Source: an uncultured Bacillota bacterium
GTDB taxonomy: Bacteria; Bacillota; Clostridia; Lachnospirales; Lachnospiraceae
Length of the DNA: 64,000 nucleotides
Direction of reading: 5' to 3'
Assembly (NCBI GenBank): GCA_949291945.1
Contig: CASEXH010000003.1
Location: 62,001 to 126,000, forward strand
The notes under the pieces are model-generated. The model searched no databases. It saw nothing but the letters and a program-made list of their open reading frames with translations, and was not told the origin of the DNA. Position numbers and translations under genes: made by a program. Of this stretch, positions 25,397 through 35,046 are shown one piece after another (positions within the stretch are counted from its first letter, which is position 1; each line of letters opens with the position of its first letter).

Positions 25397-25882
25397 TTAT
25401 AATTCCAGCTCCACCTTTCTCCCTGTAGGACTGTACTGATAATAGCGTACCCCTGCCGCATCCAGCATCCTTTTGGAGGCCTTTACCGCCGGGGTATCCC
25501 CGTACTTGTCACTTCCATATACAATAGTCTTAATCCCTGCCTGAATAATGGCCTTTGCGCATTCATTACAGGGAAACAGAGAAACATACAGCTTTGCTCC
25601 TTCCAGAGATCCGCCCCTGTAATTCAGGATCGCATTCAACTCACTGTGGGTCACATAGAAATATTTGGTATCAAACTCCTCCCCTTCCCTGGCCCAGGGG
25701 AATTCATCATCTGAGCAGCCCATTGGGAACCCATTATATCCCATAGAAAGGATTTTATTGTCCTGGCTGACAATACAGGATCCTACCTGAGAGTTGGGGT
25801 CCTTTGACCGCATTCCGGACAATTCGGCAACCCCCATAAAATATTCATCCCAGGATATATAGCCCTGTCTTTTTCCTGACAT
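25397..25882 (-). CDS. comEB: Deoxycytidylate (dCMP) deaminase
   Basis: This zinc enzyme converts dCMP to dUMP for thymidylate synthesis. ATG 25882 follows aggagtga and gives 161 residues. The zinc and catalytic residues are in HSELNAI (His and Glu) and PCNEC (two Cys). SQVGSCIVSQDNKILSMGYNG is the family N-terminal motif. The gene lies 55 nt after upp in the same direction, in a nucleotide-salvage group. Confidence 0.94.
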   Translation of the reverse strand: MSGKRQGYISWDEYFMGVAELSGMRSKDPNSQVGSCIVSQDNKILSMGYNGFPMGCSDDEFPWAREGEEFDTKYFYVTHSELNAILNYRGGSLEGAKLYVSLFPCNECAKAIIQAGIKTIVYGSDKYGDTPAVKASKRMLDAAGVRYYQYSPTGRKVELEL

Positions 25883-25936
25883 CTGTCTCACTCCTATTCT
25901 TAGCAACAGGCATCTGTCATAGAATGCATCTGCCGC

Positions 25937-26566
25937 TTACTTTGTACCAAAGATCCGGTCTCCCGCATCTCCAAGACCTGGAACAATATATCCATGGTCA
26001 TTTAAATGATCATCTAATGCCCCGATATAAATATCCACATCCGGATGAGCTTCTGTAAGGGCTTTTACACCTTCCGGAGCGGCAATGATACACATAAAAC
26101 GAATATTTTTTACACCCTTTTCCTTCAGCATGGAAATTGCCGCCACTGCAGATCCTCCTGTAGCCAGCATGGGATCTGTGACAAACACTTCCCTCTCCCC
26201 GCAGTCTGCGGGAAGCTTACAGTAATATTCCACCGGTTTTAAGGTCTCGGGGTCACGGTATAAGCCAATATGACCTACCTTTGCGGCAGGCACCATGGTC
26301 AGCATCCCTTCCACCATGCCAAGACCGGCACGGAGGATGGGGACTACCGCCATTTTCTTGCCTGCCAGTTCCTTTGCAGTCATTTTTGTAATAGGAGTCT
26401 CGATCTCCACATCCTTCAGTTTCAGATCCCGGGTTGCCTCATAGGCCATAAACATAGCGACTTCACTTACCAGTTCCCGGAATTCTTTCGAGCTTGTCTC
26501 TTTTCTCCGGATGATTCCGATTTTGTGCTGGATCAGCGGATGTTCCATTACTAATACTTTTCCCAT
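25937..26566 (-). CDS. upp: Uracil phosphoribosyltransferase
   Basis: Upp makes UMP from uracil and PRPP. The 209-residue sequence is typical: [20 protein letters not shown] at the start, [15 protein letters not shown], the PRPP loop [12 protein letters not shown] (about 129-140) and the C-terminal uracil site [13 protein letters not shown]. It sits between rpiB and the dCMP deaminase gene with short gaps; the ATG follows gaggag. Confidence 0.97.
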   Translation of the reverse strand: MGKVLVMEHPLIQHKIGIIRRKETSSKEFRELVSEVAMFMAYEATRDLKLKDVEIETPITKMTAKELAGKKMAVVPILRAGLGMVEGMLTMVPAAKVGHIGLYRDPETLKPVEYYCKLPADCGEREVFVTDPMLATGGSAVAAISMLKEKGVKNIRFMCIIAAPEGVKALTEAHPDVDIYIGALDDHLNDHGYIVPGLGDAGDRIFGTK

Positions 26567-26605
26567 ATGATTTCTCCTCTGTATCTGCCGTGCAAAGGCA
26601 AATCT

Positions 26606-27040
26606 TTACTCTTCATTCTCTATAAGATCGATCCTTCTCTGATGTCTTTCCTCATGGGAAAATTCCGTATGAAGGAAAGTATCTACAATCTTCACTGCCA
26701 GCCCGGGGCCTACTACCCGTCCTCCCAGAGCCAGGATATTTGCATCGTTGTGGAGTCTGGTAGCTTCTGCACTGAAGCAGTCTGTGCATAGGGCCGCCCG
26801 GATCCCTTTCATTTTATTCGCTGCTATAGAAATACCGATCCCCGTTCCGCAGATCAGAATCCCTTTGTCACAGACTCCATTCTGGATCGCCCTTCCTACT
26901 TTTCTGGCATAGACAGGATAATCTACGGATTTTGTGCTGTCACAGCCAAAGTCTTGGTATGGAATCCCTTTTTCCTCCAGATATTTTATAATTTCCTGTT
27001 TCAGTTCATAACCGCCATGGTCACAACCCAATGCTATCAT
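26606..27040 (-). CDS. rpiB: Ribose-5-phosphate isomerase B
   Basis: RpiB interconverts ribose-5-phosphate and ribulose-5-phosphate. The 144-residue protein starts MIALGCDHGGYELKQEI and has the active-site segment GILICGTGIGISIAANK with the catalytic Cys, and NDANILALGGRVVG. The ATG follows aaggagg. It lies 42 nt from the Sua5-type gene upstream and 39 nt from upp. Confidence 0.96.
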   Translation of the reverse strand: MIALGCDHGGYELKQEIIKYLEEKGIPYQDFGCDSTKSVDYPVYARKVGRAIQNGVCDKGILICGTGIGISIAANKMKGIRAALCTDCFSAEATRLHNDANILALGGRVVGPGLAVKIVDTFLHTEFSHEERHQRRIDLIENEE

Positions 27041-27082
27041 TAAAAAACCTCCTTTGCATAATAATCTTCTCCTTTTTCATTC

Positions 27083-28132
27083 TCACAGCCGTATGATGTG
27101 ATGGCCTGCCGCTTTCAGCAGCCGGTTCATAATCGCCTGTCCCATTTTCGGGGTATCGAAAGACTCTGAAAAAATAGCGTCCACCTTTTCTTCATCAAAT
27201 TCCCGGAGAATCCCAAAAAGATGGCGGGCAATCCCTTCTTCGTCCCGCCTGGTACCGATGCTCTTTACCACAGCGGCCTGATAGCTTCCTCTGGTCTCGT
27301 CTGTGGCGATAACCCCTGCCCCTTTTCCTTCTGCTTTCAGCTTTGCGCATTGTGTATTGATATATGCAATGGTATCCTCTGCTTTCCCTTCTACTATAGT
27401 AAGAGATGCCTGCGGAGCATAATGGCGGTACTTCATCCCCGGCGCCTTTGGCCGGACATTCTCATCTGTAATCAGCAGTCCTCTGTCTACCTTTACCTGC
27501 CCGATCACATCCTCCATCATTTCCTGGTTAATATAACCGGGACGAAGGATTACCGGCTCGTCTTCTGTAAAATCTACAATGGTGGATTCCAGTCCGATCC
27601 CCACACTGCCCCCGTCTATGATCATATCGATTTTTCCCTCCAGGTCTTCCCGGACGTGAGAAGCCCGGGTGGGGCTGGGCCTCCCTGAAGTATTGGCGCT
27701 GGGAGCCGCAACATACCCCCCTCCTGCCCTGATCAGAGCCGCCGCTACCGGATGGCTGGGCATCCGCACCGCTACGCTCTCCAGTCCCCCTGTGGTTTCA
27801 TAAGGCACCACAGAGCTTTTTTCAAATATCATAGTCAATGGCCCCGGCCAGAAGGCTTCTGCCATCTTCCTGGCCTTTAAAGGTATTGCTTTTACGATCT
27901 TATCCAGGCTCTCCATATCTGCGATATGTATGATAAGGGGATTATCTGAAGGTCTTCCCTTAGCCTGGTAGATTTTCCGGGAAGAGTCTGGATTCAGTCC
28001 GTCTCCTCCCAGACCGTAAACTGTTTCCGTAGGAAAGGCTACCAGACCGCCCTCTTTTAGGACCCTGCCGGCCTCTTCCATCACTTTTGCATCCGGATGT
28101 TCTTTATCTACTGTGACTACTGTTGTATTCAC
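27083..28132 (-). CDS. ywlC: L-threonylcarbamoyladenylate synthase (Sua5/YwlC type)
   Basis: This enzyme makes threonylcarbamoyl-AMP from threonine, bicarbonate and ATP for the t6A modification at position 37 of ANN-decoding tRNAs. The 349-residue product has the YrdC domain (about 10-205; KEGGLVAFPTETVYGLG, YQAKGRPSDNPLIIHI, APSANTSGRPSPT) plus the C-terminal Sua5 domain (about 235-348). The start is GTG with gagg upstream. It lies 42 nt upstream of rpiB. Confidence 0.95.
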   Translation of the reverse strand: MNTTVVTVDKEHPDAKVMEEAGRVLKEGGLVAFPTETVYGLGGDGLNPDSSRKIYQAKGRPSDNPLIIHIADMESLDKIVKAIPLKARKMAEAFWPGPLTMIFEKSSVVPYETTGGLESVAVRMPSHPVAAALIRAGGGYVAAPSANTSGRPSPTRASHVREDLEGKIDMIIDGGSVGIGLESTIVDFTEDEPVILRPGYINQEMMEDVIGQVKVDRGLLITDENVRPKAPGMKYRHYAPQASLTIVEGKAEDTIAYINTQCAKLKAEGKGAGVIATDETRGSYQAAVVKSIGTRRDEEGIARHLFGILREFDEEKVDAIFSESFDTPKMGQAIMNRLLKAAGHHIIRL

Positions 28133-28174
28133 CTTAAAACCTCTTCTCCCTTAGTTTCTTACAATTCAGCCTTA

Positions 28175-28885
28175 TCATACCACATCTGCACCTTCCTTTT
28201 CCACAATTTTTAGAAATTTTAAGATTCCTGAAGAAATTGCCCGGGCACATTTTTTCTGATACTCTTCTGTCTGAAGAAGTTCTGCCTCTCTGGGATTGGT
28301 AAGGAAGCCGGTCTCTACAATGTTTACAATCCCTTCGCTTTTCTTCAGCAGATAATAAGAATCATTGGCTTTGGCCTTTCGGGGCCTTTGGATCTCCAGT
28401 TCTTCATTCAAAGCTTCCTGGATATACTCTGCCAGTTCCCCTCCTTTTTCTGAACCGGTGTAATAAAACACCTGAGGTCCACAGACACTCTGGTCCTGAT
28501 AACTGTTCTGATGAATACTCACGGTAAGAAGGGGATCTGTTTCTTGAATGATCTCACAGCGTTTCTTCAGATCCTGGTTTTTCTTGTTCGGGCTGTCCTC
28601 CTCGTAAAGCCCCCGGTCATCTTCCCTGGTGAATACAACCTGAACCCCTTCCTCTTCCAGATATTCCCCCAGATATCCGGCAATCTTCAGGTTGATCCCC
28701 TTTTCTTCCAGCCCGTCAATTCCCACAACTCCCGGATCAATCCCTCCGTGTCCGCTGTCTATCACGATCACTTTTGGCTCCTGAAGCTGCTCCTTTCCTG
28801 CCAGAACGGCCCCTTCTCTGGACAAGAAATATATGGCGAAAAGCATTCCTACAGCCATGAGCCTCTTTATCCAGCGTTTCCACAT
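28175..28885 (-). CDS. cwlD: N-acetylmuramoyl-L-alanine amidase CwlD
   Basis: CwlD starts muramic-delta-lactam formation in the spore cortex by cutting the peptide side chain. ATG 28885 follows aaggag and gives 236 residues, close to Bacillus CwlD (237). A signal anchor occupies about 6-27. The Amidase_3 zinc residues are in DSGHGG, GLEEKGIN and SIHQNS, and the catalytic Glu is in VETGFLTNP. The longer start at 28969 would overlap the upstream terminator. Confidence 0.92.
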   Translation of the reverse strand: MWKRWIKRLMAVGMLFAIYFLSREGAVLAGKEQLQEPKVIVIDSGHGGIDPGVVGIDGLEEKGINLKIAGYLGEYLEEEGVQVVFTREDDRGLYEEDSPNKKNQDLKKRCEIIQETDPLLTVSIHQNSYQDQSVCGPQVFYYTGSEKGGELAEYIQEALNEELEIQRPRKAKANDSYYLLKKSEGIVNIVETGFLTNPREAELLQTEEYQKKCARAISSGILKFLKIVEKEGADVV

Positions 28886-28934
28886 AAAAGTTCTCCTTGC
28901 TTTTCCCTCTGTAAAATATATGCGGAAAAAAAGG

Positions 28935-28983
28935 CAAAAAGAAGACTGCCCCTTGGAAGTGCAGCGCACTTAAGGGACAGCCT
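28935..28983 (-). terminator. Terminator of the alpha-glucoside operon
   Basis: GCTGTCCCTTAAGTGC pairs with GCACTTCCAAGGGGCAG on the minus strand and is followed by TCTTCTTTTT. It lies 13 nt after the last permease gene. Confidence 0.8.
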
Positions 28984-28995
28984 TGAATTTTTTCT

Positions 28996-29847
28996 TTATT
29001 TAACAGCGCCGTTTACAACACCGTTGAGGATCTGTTTCTGGCATACCAGGTAGAAGATCAGGATCGGAATCAGGGCCAGCAGGTAAGATGCAAAGGCCAG
29101 GTTGTAGTTTGTACCGAACTGTGTCTGGAAGTTTAACTGTGCCAGAGGCAGTGTGTTTACATCGGTTCCGGAAAGGATAACCAGAGGAGTCATAACGTCG
29201 TTCCAGGTACCCAGAGCAGTCAGAACTGCTACCGTTGCATGCATGGGTTTCATAACCGGGAATATAATACTCCAGTAAGTCTTCCATGTGGTTGCCCCGT
29301 CTACCCTTGCTGCTTCCTCAAGAGCCAGAGGGATATTTTTCAGATAGCCGGAGTACAGCAGCAAGTTCATAGGCATATAGAATACCGTATACAACAGGAT
29401 AACGCCCACTCTGTTTGCCAGCCCCATCTGTGCCGTCAGTTTTACAACCGGCATCATCAGGATTGCGAATGGTACGAACATACCGCTTACAATGTAAAGA
29501 TAGATGAAACTGTAGGCCTTGCTGTGTGCCATGCTTCTGCCTATAGCATATCCTGCCAGAGAATGGATGATTACTGCCAGGACAATAGCAATCACTGTGA
29601 TCAGTACACTGTTTGCCAGAGAGTTCCAGAAATCGGTAACTTCCATAGCCTGAGCAAAGTTGCTGAAGCTCCAGGAGCTTGGGAACGCCAGTGCTCCTGC
29701 AATGTCATTAGTCATTTCAGAAGGCTGCTTAAAAGCAATAATGATGGTCATATACAATGGAAAGAAAATGGTTAAGCAGCCGATGATCAAGAGAATGGTA
29801 ATCGGCCAGTTTGTACGTGCCGTCTGTTTATTTCCTTTTCTATTCAT
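28996..29847 (-). CDS. Sugar ABC transporter permease (MalG type)
   Basis: This is the second permease of a CUT1-family oligosaccharide importer. The 283-residue protein has six predicted helices and the ABC-ATPase contact loop EAARVDGATTWKTYWSIIFP (about 181-200). Its start overlaps the stop of the MalF-type gene by one base (TAATG). No ATPase gene is present in the operon, so it probably uses a shared MsmK-type subunit encoded elsewhere. Confidence 0.92.
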   Translation of the reverse strand: MNRKGNKQTARTNWPITILLIIGCLTIFFPLYMTIIIAFKQPSEMTNDIAGALAFPSSWSFSNFAQAMEVTDFWNSLANSVLITVIAIVLAVIIHSLAGYAIGRSMAHSKAYSFIYLYIVSGMFVPFAILMMPVVKLTAQMGLANRVGVILLYTVFYMPMNLLLYSGYLKNIPLALEEAARVDGATTWKTYWSIIFPVMKPMHATVAVLTALGTWNDVMTPLVILSGTDVNTLPLAQLNFQTQFGTNYNLAFASYLLALIPILIFYLVCQKQILNGVVNGAVK

Positions 29848-30722
29848 TATAACTGCTCCTCCTTACTTCCTGTAAATTTCATTTGTGCTACTGAGATTAC
29901 CACGATCACGATAAAGAAGATTACCGCATTGGCACTCTGGAAACCGAACTGTCCGCCGCTCATACCGTTGTTATAGATCAGGTAAGAGATAGACTCTGTA
30001 CTCTGTGCAGGACCACCTTTTGTCAAAGCCATGATCTGATCGAATACCATCAGAAAGTTCTTCATACACAGCACCATATTAATGGAGAAGAAAGGAATGA
30101 TCAGCGGGAAAGTCAGATTCTTGAATTTCGACCATCCGGTAGCCCCGTCAATAGAGCCTGCCTCATATACATCCTCCGGTACTGTCTGAAGACCGGAAAT
30201 ATAAATAATAGTATTCATTGCCACAGACTGCCAGCATGCTACAAATACGATAGCCAGCCATGCGCTGCTTTCACTGGAAAGCATACTGCTGGAGAGGAAA
30301 CCGATTCCCAGCTTCTGTCCCACTGTAGGAAGGATATAGGTAAAGATAAAGCTGAAAATATAACCCACAACCAGTCCGCCCAGTACGTTAGGAATGAAGT
30401 AGATTCCCCTCAGAGCACTTTTCCCTTTGATCTTGCTGTTCAGTCCCAGAGCCAGGATCAGGCTGACCACGTTGGTCACAATGGTACTGACAATGGCAAA
30501 TTTAAAGGTAAACAGATAAGACTTTCCAACTCTGGAATCCTGAAACAGATCTACATAGTTTCTGAATCCTACAAAGTCATAAGTTCCATAGCCTTTATAG
30601 TTTGTAAAACTGTAAATCACACCTCTGATCAACGGAAGTGTATTAAACATAAAGAATAAAATCAAAATCGGAATTGTAATGCACAGAAATGTTTTCTCTC
30701 TGTTTCCCATCTTTTTCTTCAT
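29847..30722 (-). CDS. Sugar ABC transporter permease (MalF type)
   Basis: First permease of the CUT1 importer. The 291-residue protein begins with a short cytoplasmic stretch and a TM segment (FLCITIPILILFFMFNTLPL) and has the EAA loop VYEAGSIDGATGWSKFKNLT (about 186-205). It lacks the large periplasmic loop of enteric MalF, as is normal in Gram-positives. It lies 12 nt after the binding-protein gene. Confidence 0.92.
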   Translation of the reverse strand: MKKKMGNREKTFLCITIPILILFFMFNTLPLIRGVIYSFTNYKGYGTYDFVGFRNYVDLFQDSRVGKSYLFTFKFAIVSTIVTNVVSLILALGLNSKIKGKSALRGIYFIPNVLGGLVVGYIFSFIFTYILPTVGQKLGIGFLSSSMLSSESSAWLAIVFVACWQSVAMNTIIYISGLQTVPEDVYEAGSIDGATGWSKFKNLTFPLIIPFFSINMVLCMKNFLMVFDQIMALTKGGPAQSTESISYLIYNNGMSGGQFGFQSANAVIFFIVIVVISVAQMKFTGSKEEQL

Positions 30723-30734
30723 CTTAACTTCCTC

Positions 30735-32036
30735 CTATTCTGCGTCCGGATGCTCTTCCATGTACTCTTCCAGATTTCGGATGGTATCACGGTTATAGCG
30801 CACCCACTCGGTATCGAATTTCTTCAAGAAACTGTCTGTTGCATTTTCACCGTTATCCAGGAGATAAGTCTGGATCATGGCATCTACCGCCATCTCACTT
30901 GGATAATGGTGGTCCTGATAGTCCGCCAGATTACCTTCTTCGATGTAAGTCTTCATACCGTCCAGCATAGGCGCCAGTTCAAAATCCCCCTCCTTACAGG
31001 GAACTGCGTTCTGGTCATCCAGATAGAACTGTACATTCTCGTCTTCCAGAAGGAAATCCAGAACCTCATAGGCAGCTTCTTTATGTTCAGATTCTGCCAT
31101 AACAGAGAACTGCAGGTCGTTTCCGGAATTCAGCTTGTTCACAGAAGCGTCTTCACTTGCCGGCATTACAAAAGAGTCAATGTTGATGTCCGGGTTTACA
31201 GACTGGATCTGAGGAACCGCATAACTTCCGATAGGATACATAACCGCCTCGCCTCTTGCAAAAGCTGTACATGCATCGTTATAGCTGTATGCAAAAGGAT
31301 CATCCTGGGCATAGTCCAGAAGAGCCTTGGTCTTCTCTGCAACTTCCCGGTAATTATCTGTAAAGTTTGCTTCTCCTCTGTTTACCTGGGAGCAGATATC
31401 AGAATCTACCAGGTCTACAGCAATGGCGTTCCAGGGTGCCAGACAGGTCCAGGTATCACGGAATCCGAAGTAGAAAGGCTGAAGGCCCTCTGCCTCAATA
31501 TCCTCGCACAGTTCCATAAACTCATCCCAGGTGGTAGGGATCTCCCAGCCGTACTGGTCAAAGATATCTTTGTTGTACAGCACGCCTGCAGCGTTGGCTA
31601 CATAAGGCACTGCGTAAACACCTTCCTGAGGAACCAGCTCCAGTTCCTTATCCATCTGAAGATAGGCTTCTTTAATGTTATCCAGACCTTCATAATCAGA
31701 GATATCCATCAGCAGCCCTGCATCCAGGAAGTTGGAGTAGTTCATATCACCGCCGATACCGATGATATCCGGATAGTCCTCACGGATAAACCGGGTCTTC
31801 ATAATCGTCGTAGCATCGTTTGGAGAGTCGATGACCAGTTCAATATCATCATGTGTCTCATTGAACTTCTTTTCCAGCTCCTCGAACACATCTACGGCTT
31901 CCGGCTTGTACTGAATCATTTCGATCCGGATCTTTCCGTTATCTCCCCCTGAGAGACTGCATCCGGACATTACTCCTGCTGCCGCCATGATTCCTGCCAA
32001 AGTAACACTGACAGCGGCAATCTTTTTTCTTCTCAT
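30735..32036 (-). CDS. Sugar ABC transporter substrate-binding lipoprotein
   Basis: This 433-residue extracellular binding protein (solute-binding family 1) captures an oligosaccharide, likely an alpha-glucoside given the GH13 gene before it. The signal peptide ends in lipobox VMSGC (Cys26). The mature part has AYLQMDKELELVPQEGVYAV and TTWDEFMELCEDIEAEGLQP, typical of maltose-type receptors. It starts 4 nt after the glucosidase stop. Confidence 0.93.
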   Translation of the reverse strand: MRRKKIAAVSVTLAGIMAAAGVMSGCSLSGGDNGKIRIEMIQYKPEAVDVFEELEKKFNETHDDIELVIDSPNDATTIMKTRFIREDYPDIIGIGGDMNYSNFLDAGLLMDISDYEGLDNIKEAYLQMDKELELVPQEGVYAVPYVANAAGVLYNKDIFDQYGWEIPTTWDEFMELCEDIEAEGLQPFYFGFRDTWTCLAPWNAIAVDLVDSDICSQVNRGEANFTDNYREVAEKTKALLDYAQDDPFAYSYNDACTAFARGEAVMYPIGSYAVPQIQSVNPDINIDSFVMPASEDASVNKLNSGNDLQFSVMAESEHKEAAYEVLDFLLEDENVQFYLDDQNAVPCKEGDFELAPMLDGMKTYIEEGNLADYQDHHYPSEMAVDAMIQTYLLDNGENATDSFLKKFDTEWVRYNRDTIRNLEEYMEEHPDAE

Positions 32037-32040
32037 CTTC

Positions 32041-33675
32041 TCATTCCCCTTTCCTGATGATGATCATTTTAGCTTCATAAGGACGGAGCGTTCCAAAAGA
32101 TCCCTCCTGGGCATAATTGGAGATAAGGACTTCCTGATCTTTCCATATGTCCGGAAGTTCGTAGGAAACCTCCTGTCCATTAAAGTTACATAGTACCAAA
32201 AGCTCCTCCTTTTCTGTCTCTCTTGTATATGCAAAAATAGAAGGATCTTCTCTCAGCAGAAGCCGGAATCTTCCATCCGTAAGGATCGGTTCCGTTTTTC
32301 TCAGCCGGATCAGTTTCTGATAATAATAAAATACAGAATCCTGATCGATCAGCGCTTCCTCTGCGTTAATCATAGTATAATTGGGATTACAGCGGATCCA
32401 GGGCGTCCCTTTGGTAAAACCGGCATTAGGTTCTTCGCTCCACTGCATAGGCGTTCTTGCATTATCTCTTCCTTTTACATAGATCGAACGCATAACCTCT
32501 TCTTCCGGATACCCCTGTTCTATCCGTTCTTTATATACATTGAGAAGCTCGATATCCCGGTATTCCTGAATGTCAAATTGTACATTGGTCATTCCCAGTT
32601 CTTCCCCCTGATATATGTATGGAGTTCCCTGCATTCCATGAAGGCAGGTAGCCAGCATCTTGGCAGATTCTACTCTGTATTTTCCGTCGTCGCCGAATCT
32701 TGACACGGCTCTGGGAAGATCATGGTTATTCAGGAAAAGACTGTTCCAGCCCTTGTTGTAAAGCTCAGTCTGCCATTTTTCAAAGACCTCTTTAAACTCT
32801 ACAAAAGGCAGTTCTCGCAGATCCCATTTTTCTTTTCCCGGCACCTGATCCAGCACCATATGTTCAAACTGGAACACCATGGAAAGTTCAGATCCGTCCG
32901 GGTTGCTGTAAAGCATAGCCCTTTCCGGAGTAGCGCTCCAGGTCTCGCCTACGGTCACCAGATCTCCTTTCTGGAAGGTTGCCCTGCTCATCTCTTTCAG
33001 ATAAGGATGGAGCATCTTTCCTTCTGCCATAACCATTTTATCCGGTTCTTTTCCGATCAGGTCGATCACATCCAGACGGAAACCTCCCACTCCTTTCTCC
33101 ATCCACCAGTTGATCATCTTGTAGATCTCCTGCCGGAGTTTCGGGTTCTCCCAGTTCAGATCCGGCTGCTTTACAGAAAACTGATGAAGATAATACTGCT
33201 GACATTCCGGCACCCACTCCCAGGCAGGCCCGCAGAAAGCAGACTTCAGTTCATTGGGATATTCTCCCTCCACCCCGTCTCTCCATACATAATAGTCATG
33301 ATATGGATTATCCTTACTTTTTCTGGCCTCTATAAACCAGGGATGTTCATCGGATGTATGGTTCAGCACCAGATCCATAATGATCCGGATATTCTTCTCT
33401 TTTGCCTTTCGAATCAGTTCTTCCATATCCTGAAGGCTGCCAAAAATAGGATCTATGTCCTGATAATCTGAAATATCATAGCCGTTATCATCCTGAGGGG
33501 ATTTATACACAGGAGACAGCCATACAGCATCAATTCCCAGCTTTTCCAGATAATCCAGTTTCTGGATAATGCCCTGTATGTCTCCGATCCCGTCTCCGTT
33601 GCTGTCGTAAAAACTCCTTGGATAGATTTGGTAAATCACCGAGGTTTCCCACCATTTTCTGGTCACTTTTTCCAT
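32041..33675 (-). CDS. GH13 alpha-glucosidase / oligo-1,6-glucosidase
   Basis: This 544-residue cytoplasmic enzyme hydrolyses short alpha-glucosides from the non-reducing end. The catalytic residues are Asp202 (GGFRLDVI), Glu244 (VTVGETWS) and Asp319 (LNNHDLPR). The segment after the nucleophile reads DVIDLIGK; in oligo-1,6-glucosidases that region usually carries Val-Ile-Asn, so the Asp here could shift specificity. No signal peptide is seen. It is the first gene of the operon, with aaggaggggg before the ATG. Confidence 0.93.
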   Translation of the reverse strand: MEKVTRKWWETSVIYQIYPRSFYDSNGDGIGDIQGIIQKLDYLEKLGIDAVWLSPVYKSPQDDNGYDISDYQDIDPIFGSLQDMEELIRKAKEKNIRIIMDLVLNHTSDEHPWFIEARKSKDNPYHDYYVWRDGVEGEYPNELKSAFCGPAWEWVPECQQYYLHQFSVKQPDLNWENPKLRQEIYKMINWWMEKGVGGFRLDVIDLIGKEPDKMVMAEGKMLHPYLKEMSRATFQKGDLVTVGETWSATPERAMLYSNPDGSELSMVFQFEHMVLDQVPGKEKWDLRELPFVEFKEVFEKWQTELYNKGWNSLFLNNHDLPRAVSRFGDDGKYRVESAKMLATCLHGMQGTPYIYQGEELGMTNVQFDIQEYRDIELLNVYKERIEQGYPEEEVMRSIYVKGRDNARTPMQWSEEPNAGFTKGTPWIRCNPNYTMINAEEALIDQDSVFYYYQKLIRLRKTEPILTDGRFRLLLREDPSIFAYTRETEKEELLVLCNFNGQEVSYELPDIWKDQEVLISNYAQEGSFGTLRPYEAKMIIIRKGE

Positions 33676-33706
33676 AATCCCCCTCCTTATGTTTCAATTT
33701 ATAAGT

Positions 33707-33738
33707 CTAATTATAATTAGTGTTGTAAGGTTTTTCAA
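33707..33738 (-). promoter_or_regulatory. Promoter and overlapping palindrome of the alpha-glucoside operon
   Basis: TTGAAA (33738-33733), a 17-bp spacer and TATAAT (33715-33710) lie about 35 nt before the GH13 start. The -10 box sits inside the perfect palindrome CTAATTATAATTAG (33707-33720), a candidate operator for the nearby LacI-family protein. Confidence 0.7.
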
Positions 33739-33802
33739 TAAGTGTTGCAAAAAACTACATTACTTTACAAGTCCTTTACTATTTTTTTGTCTATTATGCA
33801 CA

Positions 33803-33888
33803 AAAAGAAGCCGCTGCCGTATTCTATCAAAATGCTGAAATCCAAATTCATGGAATATTTCGGCATTTCATAAAATACGGCAGCGGCG
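33803..33888 (-). terminator. Long branched hairpin terminator after lacI-type gene
   Basis: GCCGCTGCCGTATT (33810-33823) and AATACGGCAGCGGC (33874-33887) pair perfectly, with an inner AATGCTGAAAT/ATTTCGGCATT stem. On the minus strand TTCTTTTTGTG follows. Confidence 0.8.
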
Positions 33889-33900
33889 GCCCCTCCTCTT

Positions 33901-34929
33901 TTATACAATGTTCCGGTGTTTCCAGATATTTCTCACACTTTCTCTGACGATGAGCTCTGTAGGCAGCTCCATACTTCTTATCATGACTTCCTGTCCGTAT
34001 ACTCTTTTCAGAAGAAGCTTCACTGCTTCTCTTCCTTTATCCGTTGGGGACTGACGGACCGTAGTAAGGCTTGGTCTTGACAGCCGGGCATAAACATTGT
34101 CGTCAAATCCCACAACAGAAATATCTTCCGGCACCCATAGGTTCTTGGAGAAGAATACGCTTACTGCCTCATTTGCATAGAGATCGGCAGCAAAAAATGC
34201 TGCTGTATACCCCTTTGTTTTTGCAGTTTTGGCAAACCTCCGCAAAACTTCATAGCGAAGATTTTTTTCCTGAGGAATATAGTAAAAATCCTCCTGAGAA
34301 TAGGATATCTCATGTTTTTCCAGGGCTTCCCGATACCCAAGCAGCCGGGACCGGTTGCTGGCAATCGGTTCCTCCTGGTCACAGAAAAAGGCGATCTTCC
34401 TGTGCCCTTGCTTAATGAGATAAGAGGTAAGCTCTTTGGCGCCTTCCCTGTCCTGAAGACCGATATTATCATAATTTCCCTCCCCGCAGTCCACAAAAAC
34501 CAGCGGCTTTGCCGTTCTTTTGCAAAGGGCCTCACATCTGCTCGGATCGCAGCCCAGGATAATACTCCCTTCCACATTGTGGGCAGAAAGCTTTTTCAGA
34601 AACTCGTCCTCGCTGTAAACAGTACTGCACACCACATTTCTTCCGGTCTTTTCCAGTTCTTTCTCGATTGCCTCCAGAAGTTCTGCGCAAAAAGGATCTG
34701 TGTAAATATGCTCTCTTTCTCCGAAAAAAAACTCCACAATCACCAGTTTCAACTCATCCTGGCTGCTTCTTCCTCCCCGGTTTTCCTGGACATAGTGGTT
34801 TTTCACCAGCATCTCCTCTATTTTCATGCGAGTCTGCTCGGACATTTTCTCTGTTCTTCCGTTTATCACATTGGAAACGGTTGTAGGACTGACTCCTAAC
34901 TGCCTTGCTATTTCCTTAATCGTAATCAT
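33901..34929 (-). CDS. LacI-family transcriptional regulator
   Basis: This 342-residue repressor probably controls the adjacent alpha-glucoside operon. The HTH (about 1-25) reads ITIKEIARQLGVSPTTVSNV with the hinge after it. The periplasmic-binding-protein-like effector domain covers about 60-335 (VVGFDDNVYARLSRPSLTTV near the end). ATG 34929 is chosen because aaggtgg lies 6 nt before it and abuts the other ATG at 34935. It is transcribed toward the operon but separated by a strong terminator. Confidence 0.9.
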   Translation of the reverse strand: MITIKEIARQLGVSPTTVSNVINGRTEKMSEQTRMKIEEMLVKNHYVQENRGGRSSQDELKLVIVEFFFGEREHIYTDPFCAELLEAIEKELEKTGRNVVCSTVYSEDEFLKKLSAHNVEGSIILGCDPSRCEALCKRTAKPLVFVDCGEGNYDNIGLQDREGAKELTSYLIKQGHRKIAFFCDQEEPIASNRSRLLGYREALEKHEISYSQEDFYYIPQEKNLRYEVLRRFAKTAKTKGYTAAFFAADLYANEAVSVFFSKNLWVPEDISVVGFDDNVYARLSRPSLTTVRQSPTDKGREAVKLLLKRVYGQEVMIRSMELPTELIVRESVRNIWKHRNIV

Positions 34930-34965
34930 AAACATCCACCTTTTGTCATGTTTAACAATATAATC

Positions 34966-34994
34966 ATTTTATAAAAACACATAGACAATTTCAA
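34966..34994 (-). promoter_or_regulatory. Sigma-A promoter for the lacI-type gene
   Basis: TTGAAA, a 17-bp spacer and TAAAAT lie 37 nt before the start. Confidence 0.7.
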
Positions 34995-35046
34995 GCATTT
35001 TATAGAAAATCTCCTTGTATTCCCCATAGTTTTCCTGGAAAACTTT

